Source: Roseomonas sp. (GTDB taxonomy: Bacteria; Pseudomonadota; Alphaproteobacteria; Acetobacterales; Acetobacteraceae). Taken from it: a stretch of 64,000 nucleotides of DNA. The notes below the pieces were generated by a model that was not told the origin of the DNA, did no database searches, and saw only the letters and a program-made list of their open reading frames with translations. Positions 1 to 10,312 of the stretch are shown here, piece after piece. The stretch covers positions 47,930 through 111,929 of the forward strand of contig JAPSLO010000017.1 in assembly GCA_031180725.1 (NCBI GenBank), given 5' to 3'. Each line of letters begins with the position of its first letter. Within the stretch, counting starts at the first letter, position 1. Both the position numbers and the translations under genes were made by a program.

Positions 1-5
1 CGCGA

Positions 6-350
6 TCAGCGCACCGGCAGGAAGATGAAGACCACCGCGGCCAGCAGGCAGGCCCCGGCCGCGACGAAGTTCCAGCGCAGCGCCTCGCCCAGATAGGTCA
101 CGCTGAACACGGCGAAGACCGCCAGCGTGATCACCTCCTGCATGATCTTGAGCTGCTGGGCGGAGAAGGTGCCATAGCCCACCCGATTGGCGGGCACGGC
201 CAGGCAGTATTCGAAGAAGGCGATCCCCCAGGAGATCAGCACCGCCATCCACATCGGCCAGGACGGCGCCTTCAGGTGCCCGTACCAGGCGAAGGTCATC
301 AGCACATTGGAGGCGATGAGCAGCAGCGGCGTGAGGATCAGGGCGGACAT
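6..350 (-). CDS. DUF486 (DMT-like) small membrane protein
   Basis: A 114-residue protein that is almost entirely hydrophobic, with four predicted membrane segments. It carries the family's conserved features, including WYGHLK near residue 22 and FEYCLAVPANRVGYG around residues 46-60. It matches the DUF486 family, a relative of the drug/metabolite transporter superfamily, at its usual length. The substrate is unknown. It starts with ATG just left of a GC-rich repeat that separates it from the AmpG-like gene on the same strand. I am confident of the family and make no claim on function. Confidence 0.85.
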   Translation of the reverse strand: MSALILTPLLLIASNVLMTFAWYGHLKAPSWPMWMAVLISWGIAFFEYCLAVPANRVGYGTFSAQQLKIMQEVITLAVFAVFSVTYLGEALRWNFVAAGACLLAAVVFIFLPVR

Positions 351-390
351 GCGGGACTCCGGAAGGCGGCGCCAAGAATAAGGGACGCGA

Positions 391-457
391 CGCGGGGGCG
401 CTGCCCCCGCACCCTCGCCGGGGGCGGAGGCCGCCCCCGGACCCCGCCGTCAATTGG
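391..457. repeat. Half-copy of dispersed GC-rich palindromic element
   Basis: The segment contains two short hairpins (GGGGGCGCTGCCCCC, then GGGGGCGGAGGCCGCCCCC) followed by CCCCGCCGTCAATTGG. In reverse complement it matches the right-hand parts of the copies at 16882-17116 and 19254-19324. It sits directly after the stop codon of the AmpG-like gene and probably acts as its transcript end or a stabilising structure. Confidence 0.6.
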
Positions 458-1711
458 CTACGCCGTGGCGACCGCTGCGCGTTCGGGGGGCAGGCGCTTC
501 AGCAGGAACAGCATGATGCCCATGGCGGGCAGCGCCGCGACGGTGGTCAGGGTGAAGAAGCCCGCCCAGCCCAACGTCTCCGCCAGCACCCCCGCGCTGG
601 CCCCCAGCGTGCGCAAAGGCACCGCCGCCAGCGAGGACAGCAGCGCATACTGCGTGGCGCTGAAGCTGCGATTCACCAGGCCGGAGAGGTAGGTGAGGAA
701 AGCCGCATCGGCCAAGCCATCTGTGAAGTTCTCGATGCCCACCTGCACGAACAGCATCGGGATGTCGCGCCCGCCGCCGACCAGCGCGACATACATCAGG
801 TTGGACAGCATCTGCGCCAAGCCGGTCAGGATCAGCGCGCGGCCCACGCCGATCCGCCCGATCAGCCAGCTTCCGGCCAGCGCGCCACCCAGCGTGGCGC
901 CCAGGCCGAAGACCGTGGCGACGGCCGCCACATCCTCCCGCGTGAAGCCTTCGGCGCGGTAGAAAGGCGTCACCATCACGCCGGCCAGCGCCTCGCCCAG
1001 CTTGAACAGGGCGATGAAGGCGAGGATGGCCAGCCAGTAGCGACGCCGCGTGAAATCCAGGAAGGGCATCACGACGGAATTCCGCAGCCGCGCGCGCCAG
1101 CCCATCGGGGCCGGCAGCACCACGGCAGGCTCCGGCCCCGCCAGCGTGGCGACCAGCCCCATCAGCATCAGCGCCGCGGCATAGAGATAGGCGCCGTTCC
1201 AGCCGATATGCTCCACCAGGAACAGCGTGCCCGCGCCGCTGGCCAGCAGCGCGCCGCGATAGCCCCAGACATAGGCGGCCAGACCCCAGGCCTGGCGCTC
1301 TTCGTCGTCGCCCAGCATCTCGATGCGCCAGGCATCGATGACGATGTCCTGGCTGGCCGAGAGGAAGGCGACGATCACCGCCAGCAGCACCGTCGCGCCG
1401 GCGCCGCTCCGCGGATCGGTCAGCGCCATGCCGCCGATGGTCAGCAGCAGCCCCAGTTGCAGCACCAGCGCCCAGCCGCGCCGGCGGCCAAGCAGCGGCG
1501 GCTTCACCGCATCCAGCGCCGGGGACCAGAGGAACTTGTTGGCATAGGCCAGGCCAATCAGCGCCGTCAGGCCAAGATCGGCCAGCGACATGCCGGACTC
1601 CACGAACCACTGGCGCAGCACTTGGCCCGCCACCAGCGGCAGCGGCACCCCGGCCGAGAAGCCGAGCGCGAGAAGGACGAGAAGGCGACGATCACGGAAG
1701 ATGCCGGCCAA
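458..1711 (-). CDS. AmpG-like MFS permease
   Basis: A 417-residue major facilitator protein with about 12 membrane segments. The N-terminal region FSAGVPLPLVAGQVLRQW, the early phrase KFLWSPALDA and the stretch SASQDIVIDAWRIE around residue 120 are typical of the AmpG/PAT1 branch. In Gram-negative bacteria AmpG imports anhydro-muropeptides for cell-wall recycling. The start appears to be TTG at 1711, because AGGAAGGGGG lies a few bases upstream and no ATG fits the conserved N-terminus. No ampC, ampR or nagZ is nearby, so import of muropeptides is a family inference. Confidence 0.8.
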   Translation of the reverse strand: MAGIFRDRRLLVLLALGFSAGVPLPLVAGQVLRQWFVESGMSLADLGLTALIGLAYANKFLWSPALDAVKPPLLGRRRGWALVLQLGLLLTIGGMALTDPRSGAGATVLLAVIVAFLSASQDIVIDAWRIEMLGDDEERQAWGLAAYVWGYRGALLASGAGTLFLVEHIGWNGAYLYAAALMLMGLVATLAGPEPAVVLPAPMGWRARLRNSVVMPFLDFTRRRYWLAILAFIALFKLGEALAGVMVTPFYRAEGFTREDVAAVATVFGLGATLGGALAGSWLIGRIGVGRALILTGLAQMLSNLMYVALVGGGRDIPMLFVQVGIENFTDGLADAAFLTYLSGLVNRSFSATQYALLSSLAAVPLRTLGASAGVLAETLGWAGFFTLTTVAALPAMGIMLFLLKRLPPERAAVATA

Positions 1712-1810
1712 GCGAACCCCCTTCCTGGCGCTGCCACCGGTGGTAGCCGGCCGCGGGGTGCCGCGGAAGGGTCATGAAGGCCACACGGGCGACGCAGCCG
1801 GGGCGTTAGA

Positions 1811-2797
1811 TCAAGCCTCCGGCTTCACCAGAACGGACCCTGCCCGAAAGAACGCGGGTGCTGCCAGGCGGCCCGCGGCGAAGAGCCATTCCAGGTTGCC
1901 GCGCGAGCGGTCGAGCTTCGAGGCATAGGACAGTCCCGGCAGGGGCATCACCACCTCCCGTACGGTGATCTGCCGGTAGCGGGCGGACAGCGCCGGCGCC
2001 AGGGCTGCCAGACGATTCACCAGGGCGATCTGCGCCACCTCCTGGTCCAGCGGCAGGTTGCCCGCCATCTCGTTGCGGCGATCCTCGATCTCCTCCACCG
2101 TCCGCGGCTCGCTGTCGCGATGGCGAGGATTCAGCCGGATCACCCAGATCTCCTCCGGCTTCTCCGGCAGGTCGAGCAGGGCGGAGACCGGCGGGTTATG
2201 CGCATAGAGCCCGTCCCACCACAGCGCGTCGCGCGCCCGCACCGCGCGGAACAGCGGCGGCACGGCGGCCGAGGCGACAACATCCTCCAGCGAGAAGGCC
2301 TCGCTTTCTCCATCCAGCACGGCGCCACCGCCCGCCAGCACATCAGCGACCCCCAGGCGCAGCGCCGGACGACCCCGCGCCGAAGGGCTTTCGGGCAGCG
2401 CCTCCATGGGGATCCACTTCGTCAGCAGCGCGCGGAGCCGGATCTCGGATTCCGGCGCATAGGCATAGGGGCTGACCGCGGCGCTGACCGGCAGCGCGAG
2501 CGCGAACTGCGCGACGGCATTCAGCCACGCTTCCATCGGGGTGCTCGGCGCCAGATCGGCCCAGAAGCCTTCCAGGCGCCGCACCGCCTCGTCAGGCCCA
2601 CCGGCCAGCAGGCCGGACCAGGCGAGCGCCGCGCAGACCGCCCCGCCCGAAGTGCCGGAGAGCGCCACCGGCACGAAACTCGCGCGATGCGCCGGCCCGA
2701 ACAGCTCGGCCAGGACGCCGGCGGTGAAGGCCGCATGCGCGCCGCCACCCTGGCAGGCAATGGCGATGACAGGACGAGGGGCCACGCTTGCCTCCAC
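1811..2797 (-). CDS. Patatin-like phospholipase family protein
   Basis: A 328-residue single-domain patatin. It shows the oxyanion loop CQGGGAHAAF near residue 15, the nucleophile elbow GTSGG (serine near residue 50) and the second dyad element WWDGLYAHNP near residue 195, so the Ser-Asp catalytic pair is intact. Members hydrolyse acyl esters of phospholipids or related lipids. There is no obvious signal peptide, so a cytoplasmic or membrane-associated enzyme is likely. The start is GTG at 2797; a second GTG four codons later is also possible. It stands alone between the AmpG-like gene and a lipoprotein gene. Confidence 0.88.
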   Translation of the reverse strand: MEASVAPRPVIAIACQGGGAHAAFTAGVLAELFGPAHRASFVPVALSGTSGGAVCAALAWSGLLAGGPDEAVRRLEGFWADLAPSTPMEAWLNAVAQFALALPVSAAVSPYAYAPESEIRLRALLTKWIPMEALPESPSARGRPALRLGVADVLAGGGAVLDGESEAFSLEDVVASAAVPPLFRAVRARDALWWDGLYAHNPPVSALLDLPEKPEEIWVIRLNPRHRDSEPRTVEEIEDRRNEMAGNLPLDQEVAQIALVNRLAALAPALSARYRQITVREVVMPLPGLSYASKLDRSRGNLEWLFAAGRLAAPAFFRAGSVLVKPEA

Positions 2798-2830
2798 ACC
2801 GTTCGGTGCGAGGCTATCGTATCGGAACCC

Positions 2831-3208
2831 TCACCCGCATCCGCTGCCGGTGCGCATGGCGGCGATCACCCGGCCATCCTGCACTTCGTACTGGGTGGTG
2901 CAGGGGCCGCTCTGGCCGAAGGGGCCGAAGGAAAGGCCGATACCCGTGCCGAACCCCGTCGCGCTGCCCCAGCCGCCCGAAGCGCGGCCGAAGCCGAAGC
3001 CCAGCGAAGGCACGACCGCCTGCTGCGCCGCGCCATAACCATCATAGGCCAGGATGCGCCGCCCCTCGAAGTCGAACACGCGCGTCGGCACGCCCAGGCT
3101 GGCGACCAGATCGGCCTCGCTGCGGCCCACCCAAGCCGTCGCCAATGGCGCCGGCGGCTCCTGCGCGCAGGCCGTCAGAAGGAGCAGACTCCAGAGAAGA
3201 CGGCGCAT
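2831..3208 (-). CDS. Small SmpA/OmlA-like lipoprotein, hypothetical
   Basis: A 125-residue protein with a lipoprotein signal: a short basic N-terminus, a leucine-rich core and lipobox LTAC with Cys14. The mature part has the phrase GRSEADLVASLGVPTRVFDF, which resembles the small 'outer-membrane assembly' lipoprotein fold (SmpA/BamE-like), followed by a glycine/phenylalanine-rich stretch. Two cysteines near the C-terminus could pair. The function is not known. The protein at 20392-20925 has a similar motif, so the two may be distant paralogues. Confidence 0.65.
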   Translation of the reverse strand: MRRLLWSLLLLTACAQEPPAPLATAWVGRSEADLVASLGVPTRVFDFEGRRILAYDGYGAAQQAVVPSLGFGFGRASGGWGSATGFGTGIGLSFGPFGQSGPCTTQYEVQDGRVIAAMRTGSGCG

Positions 3209-3273
3209 GACACCCGAACGGCCACCAGAGCCGCGCGGTTCCCTGGGAGGGGCGCTACTCCTCCCGGATCTGG

Positions 3274-3290
3274 GAAGGGCAAAGCCCTTC
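3274..3290. terminator. Hairpin after corC-like gene
   Basis: GAAGGGC-AAA-GCCCTTC is a perfect 7-bp stem with a 3-base loop, 15 bases past the stop codon of the CBS-domain gene on the minus strand. There is no long T-run, so this is a weak or factor-assisted terminator at best. Confidence 0.45.
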
Positions 3291-3305
3291 TCAGGGACAA
3301 CTGGC

Positions 3306-4262
3306 CTACTCGGCCGCCGCCCGCGGCGCCTCGCCCGCGACCGGCCGGCGCACGCGCAGGCGGCGGATGCGGCGGGGGTCGGCGTCCAGCACGCGGAATT
3401 CCAGGCCGGAGGGGTGGCTGATCAGTTCCCCGCGTGCCGGCACGCGCCCCGCGAGGGTGAAGACCAGGCCGCCCACGGTATCGATGTCGGCGGCGCGTTC
3501 TTCCTCGGTCAGCACCTCGCCCATGCGCTGCTCGAAAGCCTCGATGGTGGTGCGGGCGTCCATTTCCCAGCTTCCATCGGGGCGTTCCACGATGGTGGGC
3601 TGGGCTTCCTCGTCGTGCTCGTCGCTGATGTCACCGACGATGGTCTCCACCAGGTCCTCGATGGTCACCAGCCCGTCGATGCCGCCGTACTCGTCCACCA
3701 CCAGCGCCATGTGAATGCGTTGGGCGCGCATCTGCAGCAGCAGGTCCAGCACCGGCACGGTGGGCACCACCAGCAGCGGCTTCCGCAAGATGCTCTTCAG
3801 CGAGAAGCTCGCCGGGTCGCGCCCGACGGCAGCGAAGACGTCTTTGATGTGGACCATCCCTACGATCTCATCGAGGTTGCCCCGATAGACCGGGAAGCGG
3901 CTGTGGCCTTCGCGCTGGATCAGGCGGATGGCCTGGTCCAGCGTCAGGTCCTCCGGCATCGCCAGGATGTCGGCGCGCGGTACCATGACGTCGTATGCGG
4001 TCTTGTCGCGCAGCCGCAGCACATTGCGCAGCAGCACGCGCTCATGCAGGTCGAGACCCGTCTCGTCGTCGTCCGGCAGGGATTCCGGGTCGTGGCGCGC
4101 CGGGGCTTCCAGCAGCTCCTCCACGCGGTCGCGTACGCTTTCGGCCTCCCGCCGCCGCAGCAGGCCCTGCAGGCGCCAGAAGAGGCTGTTGCGGCGCTCG
4201 TGATGCCCGTTGCCGTGCTGGTGGCCATGGCCGTTATGGCCATTCCCATTGGCGGCGCTCAT
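3306..4262 (-). CDS. CorC/HlyC-family CBS-domain protein (YbeX type)
   Basis: A 318-residue soluble protein of the YbeX/CorC type: two CBS domains at about residues 75-200 (with VPRADI at the start and VVDEYGGIDGLVTIEDL in the second) and a C-terminal CorC_HlyC domain at about 215-300. Family members are implicated in magnesium/cobalt homeostasis and ribosome metabolism. Its start overlaps the ybeY stop by four bases, so the pair is translationally coupled in the order miaB-phoH-ybeY-corC. The first 25 residues are unusually rich in His, Gly and Asn (see findings). The usual downstream partner lnt is absent here and lies at 56.6 kb. Confidence 0.92.
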   Translation of the reverse strand: MSAANGNGHNGHGHQHGNGHHERRNSLFWRLQGLLRRREAESVRDRVEELLEAPARHDPESLPDDDETGLDLHERVLLRNVLRLRDKTAYDVMVPRADILAMPEDLTLDQAIRLIQREGHSRFPVYRGNLDEIVGMVHIKDVFAAVGRDPASFSLKSILRKPLLVVPTVPVLDLLLQMRAQRIHMALVVDEYGGIDGLVTIEDLVETIVGDISDEHDEEAQPTIVERPDGSWEMDARTTIEAFEQRMGEVLTEEERAADIDTVGGLVFTLAGRVPARGELISHPSGLEFRVLDADPRRIRRLRVRRPVAGEAPRAAAE

Positions 4263-4745
4263 GTCAGGCCCCGCCAGGGATTGGGGCGGCCCAGCCGACG
4301 CATGATGCGGGCCTCGGCGCGTTCCATCCGCCGGGCCTCGCCGGCGCGCAGATGGTCGTGGCCGGCCAGGTGCAGCGCGCCATGCGCGACCAGATGCGCC
4401 AGATGGTCGGCGGTGCGGCGCCCGGCCTGGCGCGCCTCGCGGCGCACCACGCCCAGAGCCAGCGCGACATCGCCCAGATAGCCCGGCACATCAGCCGGGA
4501 AGGACAGTACGTTGGTGGGTTTAGCCTTGGCACGATGCCGGCCGTTCAGCCGCTTCACGGCCCTGTCATCGGCCAGCAGCACCGTCACGGCGCCTCGCGC
4601 GCCCGCCTCCTGCAAAGCGGCCGCGGCGGCGCGGCGGGCCAGGGCCTCGGGCCGGGGCACGGCCGCTTTCCATCCTGGCGCCTCGAGAAGGATGGTCACC
4701 TCTCCATCCTTCGCTCCGATCCCGGCCGCATTCCGGCCGGGACGA

Positions 4746-4762
<17 letters not shown>
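4259..4762 (-). CDS. ybeY: Endoribonuclease YbeY (16S rRNA maturation)
   Basis: A single-strand endoribonuclease that acts in 16S rRNA 3'-end maturation and ribosome quality control. The zinc motif HGALHLAGHDH is intact, and KPTNVLSFPAD matches the conserved core. I place the start at ATG 4762, which overlaps the phoH stop and follows GGAG. A GTG at 4699, also after GGAGAG, would remove 21 residues and give a 146-residue protein closer to the family's usual length, so the start is uncertain. It is coupled to phoH upstream and corC downstream. Confidence 0.92.
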
Positions 4763-5833
<1,071 letters not shown>

Positions 5834-5837
<4 letters not shown>

Positions 5838-7267
5838 GCGGCGGCCTTCTCCTGGTTCGGGGGATCTCCGGAGTGCTCGCCGCCCCGGGGGGACTCGATG
5901 ATGCGGGCGGCGAGGGAATTGGGGTGGGTGGACACGACCTCGGCGGTCACGACCTGGCCGATGAGGGAAAGCGGTCCCTCCGCATGCACAGGCTGCAGCC
6001 AGGGCGACCGTCCGGCGACCTGCCCCGGATGGCGACCTGGCCCGGTGATGAGGACCGCGACGCGCATGCCGAGGCGGGAACGGTTGAATGCCTCCTGCTG
6101 TTCCCGCAACAGGGCCTGGATTTCCTGCAGCCGCCGGTCCCTCTCAGCTTCCGCGACCTGAAGTGGTGCGCCGGCGGCCGGGGTTCCAGGGCGGGCCGAA
6201 TACTTGAAGCTGAAGGCCTGGGCAAAGCCCACATCGGCGATCAGCTTCAGCGTCGCCTGGTGGTCCGCCTCCGTCTCGCCGGGATGGCCGGCGATGAAGT
6301 CCGAGGAGAGGGCGAGGTCCGGCCGGGCTTTCCGCAGTTTGTCGGCGATGCGGCGGTACTCGTCGGCCGTATGGCCGCGGTTCATCGCCTTCAACACCTT
6401 GTCCGAGCCCGACTGCACCGGCAGGTGCAGGAAGGGCATCAGCGACGGGATGGCGCCATGGGCGGCGATCAGCGCGTCATCCATGTCGCGCGGGTGACTG
6501 GTGGTGTAGCGCAGCCGGGCCAGGCCGGGGATCTCGGCCAGCGCGTGGAGCAGCCGGGCCAGGCCCCAGGTCGCGCCATCCGGGCCCTCGCCGTGATAGG
6601 CATTCACGTTCTGGCCGAGCAGCGCGATCTCCCGCGCGCCGCCTTCCACCAGGCGCTTCGCTTCGGCGATGACCGCGGCGGCGGGGCGGGAATATTCGGC
6701 GCCGCGCGTATAGGGCACCACGCAAAAGGAACAGAACTTGTCGCAGCCTTCCTGGATGGTGAGGAAGGCGACGGGGCCCTGCGGGGCGGCGGCTTCCGGC
6801 AGGTGGTCGAATTTCTGGTCGGCGGGGAAGTCGGTCTCGATCACCGCCCCGGCGGCGCGGGCGGCGCGGGCCACCATCTCGGGCAGGCGGTGATAGGTCT
6901 GCGGGCCGAGCACCAGGTCCACCCAGGGTGAGCGGGCGGTGATCTCCGCCCCTTCGGCCTGGGCGACGCAGCCCGCCACCGCGAGGACCATCCGCCCGCC
7001 CTCGGCTTCCCTGGCCTTCTTGGCTTCGCGCAGGCGGCCGAGTTCGGAGAACAGCTTCTCGCTGGCCTTCTCGCGGATATGGCAGGTGTTGAGGATGACC
7101 ATGTCGGCGCCCTCCGGCGTTTCCACCGGGGCATAGCCCAGCGGCGCCAGGACATCGGCCATGCGGGCGCTGTCGTACACATTCATCTGGCAGCCCCAGG
7201 TCTTCACGAAGAGACGCTTGCGCGGGGGCGCCGAGGGGCCCGTGCCGGGGCCGGTCTTCAAGGTCAT
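5834..7267 (-). CDS. miaB: tRNA-2-methylthio-N6-dimethylallyladenosine synthase MiaB
   Basis: A radical-SAM methylthiotransferase that adds the 2-methylthio group to i6A37 in tRNAs reading UNN codons. The N-terminal UPF0004 domain has its three cluster cysteines (in [15 protein letters not shown] and AGCVAQAEG), and the radical-SAM motif is CDKFCSFC near residue 175. A TRAM domain follows at about 385-450. The length of 477 residues is normal. It heads the four-gene miaB-phoH-ybeY-corC run, all overlapping or abutting. Confidence 0.96.
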
Positions 7268-7486
7268 CGCAGTGGGAACTCCGCCGCCCCGCCGGCGGTC
7301 CGGCAGGGTGAAGGCGGGGAGATGCGCAGGGCCGGCGCGCGGGTCAAGCGCGAGCCTTCAAGCGGAAGGGTCCCCGAGGGTGCGACGTGCGGTTTCCATG
7401 CCGCCGAGCCTGAGGCGTCGCGCCGCGTCGGGTCAAGCGCATTGTGTATGAAGTTCAGACGTCGCGGCGGGGCGCAGCCAAACACC

Positions 7487-7506
7487 CTCCCCCGCAAGCG
7501 GGGGAG
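7487..7506. repeat. CTCCCCCGC-AA-GCGGGGGAG palindrome
   Basis: A perfect 9-bp stem with a two-base loop between trpS (ends 7553, minus) and miaB (starts 7267, minus). A close relative lies at 12261-12286 (TCCTCTCCC...GGGAGAGGA). Short palindromes of this type are scattered through many high-GC proteobacterial genomes. Here it may end the trpS transcript. The remaining spacer 7268-7552 shows nothing else. Confidence 0.5.
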
Positions 7507-7552
7507 AGGCGGGATGGGGGCGTGGCCATGAGCCCCCCTCATGCCGTGGGTC

Positions 7553-8554
7553 CTAGCGCCGGGGCAGGAAGCCCACCAACTCCTCCGCTTTCTCGCAGAT
7601 GGGGGTGGCGATCGCCTCGGCCCGGTCGGCGCCCTTGCGCAGCAGCCCGTCCAGCGCCGCCGGGTCGGCCAGCAGACGCTTCATCTCGGCCTGGATCGGG
7701 CCGAGATGCGCCACCAGCGCCTCCGCCAGCACCTCCTTGAAGGCGCCGAAGCCCTTGCCGCCGTGATCGCGCAGCACCTCGGCCGGGGTGGTGCCGGTGA
7801 CGGCGGCCAGGATGCCCACCAGGTTCCGCGCCTCCGGCCGGCCTTCCAGCCCGGCCTCGCTCCCCGGCAGGGGCTCGGGGTCGGTCTTGGCGCGGCGGAT
7901 CTTCAGCGCAACGGCATCCGCATCATCCGTCAGGTTGATGCGCGACTGGTCGGAGGGATCCGACTTCGACATCTTTTTCGTGCCGTCGCGCAGCGACATC
8001 ACGCGCGCCGCCACGCCCTGGATCAGCGGCTCGATCCGCGGGAAGAAGTCCACGCCGTAGTCGTGGTTGAACTTCTCGCCGATGTCGTTGGCCAGCTCCA
8101 GATGCTGCTTCTGGTCCTCGCCCACCGGCACCAGCGTGGCGTGGTAGGTGTGGATGTCGGCCGCCATCAGGTTCGGATAGACATAGAGGCCGGATGAGGC
8201 GGCCTCCCGGTCCTTGCCGGCCTTGTCCTTGAACTGTGTCATGCGGTTCAGCCAGCCCAGCCGCGCGACGCAGTTGAAGATCCAGGCCAGCCGCGTATGC
8301 GCCTGCACATGGCTCTGGATGAACAGGATGCAGCGGTCGGGGTCGAGGCCGCTGGCGATCAGCGCCGCCGCCATCTCCCGCGTCTGCCGCGCCAGTTCCT
8401 TCGGGTCCTGCCAGACGGTGATCGCGTGCAGGTCCACCACGCAATAGATCGCCTCATGCGTGTCCTGCAGCGGCACCCAGTTGCGGATGGCGCCGAGATA
8501 GTTGCCGAGGGTAGGCACGCCGGAAGGCTGGATGCCGGAAAAGACGCGGGACAT
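7553..8554 (-). CDS. trpS: Tryptophanyl-tRNA synthetase
   Basis: A class I aminoacyl-tRNA synthetase that charges tRNA-Trp. The signature [12 protein letters not shown] near residue 10 is the HIGH-region equivalent, and [10 protein letters not shown] is the KMSKS loop. The length of 333 residues matches the bacterial enzyme (334 in E. coli). I chose ATG 8554 because it gives the canonical N-terminus [12 protein letters not shown]; the open frame continues upstream without homologous sequence. It is followed by a palindrome and is not obviously in an operon with yggS upstream. Confidence 0.96.
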   Translation of the reverse strand: MSRVFSGIQPSGVPTLGNYLGAIRNWVPLQDTHEAIYCVVDLHAITVWQDPKELARQTREMAAALIASGLDPDRCILFIQSHVQAHTRLAWIFNCVARLGWLNRMTQFKDKAGKDREAASSGLYVYPNLMAADIHTYHATLVPVGEDQKQHLELANDIGEKFNHDYGVDFFPRIEPLIQGVAARVMSLRDGTKKMSKSDPSDQSRINLTDDADAVALKIRRAKTDPEPLPGSEAGLEGRPEARNLVGILAAVTGTTPAEVLRDHGGKGFGAFKEVLAEALVAHLGPIQAEMKRLLADPAALDGLLRKGADRAEAIATPICEKAEELVGFLPRR

Positions 8555-8610
8555 GGCGCTTTCACTGTTTCGGATGGCCGGGCCGGTTTCGGCCTTGCCG
8601 AGGCCTCTCG

Positions 8611-9297
8611 TCAAGCCGCGGGGTAGGGCCGGCTGCCGAAGATGGCGGTGCCGACGCGCACATGGGTGGCGCCCATCTCGATCGCCGCCTCGAAATCGCC
8701 GCTCATGCCCATCGAAAGCGTGGCCAGGCCGTGCCTGGCGGCCAGTTCGGCCAGGAAGGCGAAATGCGGGCGGGGGTCGGCTTCCACCGGCGGGATGCAC
8801 ATCAGGCCGGTGATGGAAAGCCCGTGTTCCTCCTGGCAGGCGCGCAGGAAGGCAGAAGCCTCGGCGCGGGGCACGCCGGCCTTCTGCGGCTCGTCGCCGG
8901 TGTTCACCTGCACCAGCACTGTGGGCGCGCGGCCTTCCTTGCGCATGGCCTCGGCCAGGGCGGCGGCCAGTTTCGGGCGGTCCAGGCTTTCGATCACATC
9001 GGCCACCCGCACCGCGTCCCGCGCCTTGTTGGTCTGCAGGGCGCCGATCAGGTGCAGGCGCATCGCGGGATGGGCGGGGCGCAGGGCGGGGAATTTCGCT
9101 GCCGCTTCCTGCACCCGGTTCTCGCCGAACAGATGCTGCCCGGCGGCGAGCGCGGCCTGCACGGCTTCGGCGGGATGCGTCTTGGAAACTGCCACCAGGC
9201 TGACCGAGGCCGGGTCGCGCCCGGCGCGGGCGCAGGCGGCCGCGATGCGGGCCTTCACGGCAGCCAGGTTGGATGCGATGGCGGCGGGATCGGTCAC
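8611..9297 (-). CDS. YggS/PROSC-family PLP-binding protein
   Basis: A 228-residue PLP-homeostasis protein of the YggS (PLPBP) family. The cofactor lysine lies in [10 protein letters not shown] near residue 37, and the C-terminal phrase [11 protein letters not shown] is typical. Family members bind pyridoxal phosphate without a defined catalytic activity and influence vitamin B6 and amino-acid pools. The start is GTG at 9297. It lies divergent from the ThiE-like gene, 87 bases apart, and 56 bases upstream of trpS. Confidence 0.93.
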   Translation of the reverse strand: MTDPAAIASNLAAVKARIAAACARAGRDPASVSLVAVSKTHPAEAVQAALAAGQHLFGENRVQEAAAKFPALRPAHPAMRLHLIGALQTNKARDAVRVADVIESLDRPKLAAALAEAMRKEGRAPTVLVQVNTGDEPQKAGVPRAEASAFLRACQEEHGLSITGLMCIPPVEADPRPHFAFLAELAARHGLATLSMGMSGDFEAAIEMGATHVRVGTAIFGSRPYPAA

Positions 9298-9384
9298 GCT
9301 GGGGTTCCCAAGGGGAGGATGGGCGGGAGGATGGGCGCGCGGACGCTAGAAGCCTGGGCGCGGCGCCTCAAGCCGGGCCGCGCT

Positions 9385-9966
9385 ATGAAGCGAGGCGCCG
9401 TGCCGCGGCAAGGTGCCGTGCCGCTTCTATGGCTGCTGTCCGATCCCGTTCGGCTGCCCGATCCGCGCCCCGCGGCGGCGCGGCTGCCGCGGGGCGCGGC
9501 GGTGCTGGCGCGCGGCGCCGCGCCCGAGGTGCTGGCCGGCCTGGCGCGGCTGTGCCGGGCGCGCGGGTTGGTGCTGCTGGTGGGCGGCGATGGCCGGGCG
9601 GCGCTGCGGCACCGTGCCGGGCTGCACCTGCCGGACCGTGCCCCGGCGCGGGGCCTGTTGCCCTTCCTGCGGGCGCGGCGCGGGTTGCTGACCGTGGCGG
9701 TGCATGGCCGGCCCGGCATCGCGCGCGGGCGCCGGCTGCGGGCGGATGCGGCGCTGGTCTCGCCGGCCTTCGCGACGGCCAGCCATCCCGGCGCGCCGGC
9801 GCTGGGCCCGCTGCGCTGGGCGGCGCTGGCCCGCGCCGCGCGGCGGCCGGCGGTGGCGCTGGGCGGGCTGACCGGCGAGACGGCGGGGCGCCTGCCGCGC
9901 CGGGGACCCAGCCGGGCAGCCGGCTTGGCGGCGATCGGCGCGCTGGGCGGGGGCGGAACGCCCTGA
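9385..9966 (+). CDS. ThiE/TenI-like protein, degenerate thiamine-phosphate synthase family
   Basis: A 193-residue protein related to thiamine-phosphate synthase/TenI. Family-like segments are LVLLVGGDGRAALRHRAGLH (equivalent to the substrate-binding strand) and VSPAFATASHPGAPALGPLR, followed by PAVALGGLTGE. The usual asparagine-aspartate pair in strand 3 (ND in active ThiE) reads GGD here, and the TxK phosphate-binding threonine/lysine is not evident. It may be a TenI-like paralogue or a diverged enzyme. No other thi gene and no TPP riboswitch is present. The ATG is at 9385; the frame is open far upstream but overlaps yggS. Confidence 0.7.
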   Translation: MKRGAVPRQGAVPLLWLLSDPVRLPDPRPAAARLPRGAAVLARGAAPEVLAGLARLCRARGLVLLVGGDGRAALRHRAGLHLPDRAPARGLLPFLRARRGLLTVAVHGRPGIARGRRLRADAALVSPAFATASHPGAPALGPLRWAALARAARRPAVALGGLTGETAGRLPRRGPSRAAGLAAIGALGGGGTP

Positions 9967-10312
9967 GGCCGAGTGCAATCCCGGCGGGCGTAGCCCGCCG
10001 CGGCGGCGACCGCGCCCCCGCGCGCAGCACAACCGCCTGGCCCGGCACGACAGCGCGTCGGCGCGCAAGCCAAGCGGCCGGAGGCTGCGCCCGGCGTCCG
10101 AGGGCATCACAGGACTATGTGTCCGACTCGCCACACTGTCTCAACGAAGTCGCGGCGACGTCGGGAGCGGCATGGACGCCGACACAGGAGCGAGACAAAG
10201 TGCGGCCGGGCCTGACTGCAGCCGGGGGGGACCCCTGCTCGCGGCACCTGTCGAGGGGGGCAGGCGGGCCGTCGCATGCCGGGGGCAACCCGGCGCAGGA
10301 GGAGGTAACAGT
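9967..10312. other. 346-bp spacer upstream of the porin
   Basis: The spacer holds a perfect hairpin at 9982-10000 (CGGCGGGC-GTA-GCCCGCCG), a likely end for the ThiE-like transcript. At 10041-10075 it holds one copy of a dispersed repeat also found at 63749-63783. A long leader precedes the strong ribosome binding site of the porin. I could not identify a convincing -35/-10 pair, and I see no small gene. Confidence 0.5.
10041..10075. repeat. Dispersed repeat, copy 1
   Basis: Thirty-five bases whose reverse complement matches 63749-63783 with three differences (shared core CAGCGCGTCGGCGCGC). Similarity seems to extend with gaps on the side toward 10020. Both copies are intergenic. Confidence 0.6.

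Noticed and set aside
8662..9384. The plus-strand frame upstream of the ThiE-like gene as an N-terminal extension
   Set aside because: It is antisense to yggS and its translation has no domain; the ThiE-like homology begins after the ATG at 9385.
9300..9385. TPP riboswitch upstream of the ThiE-like gene
   Set aside because: The spacer is only about 87 bases and lacks the CUGAGA-type conserved core.
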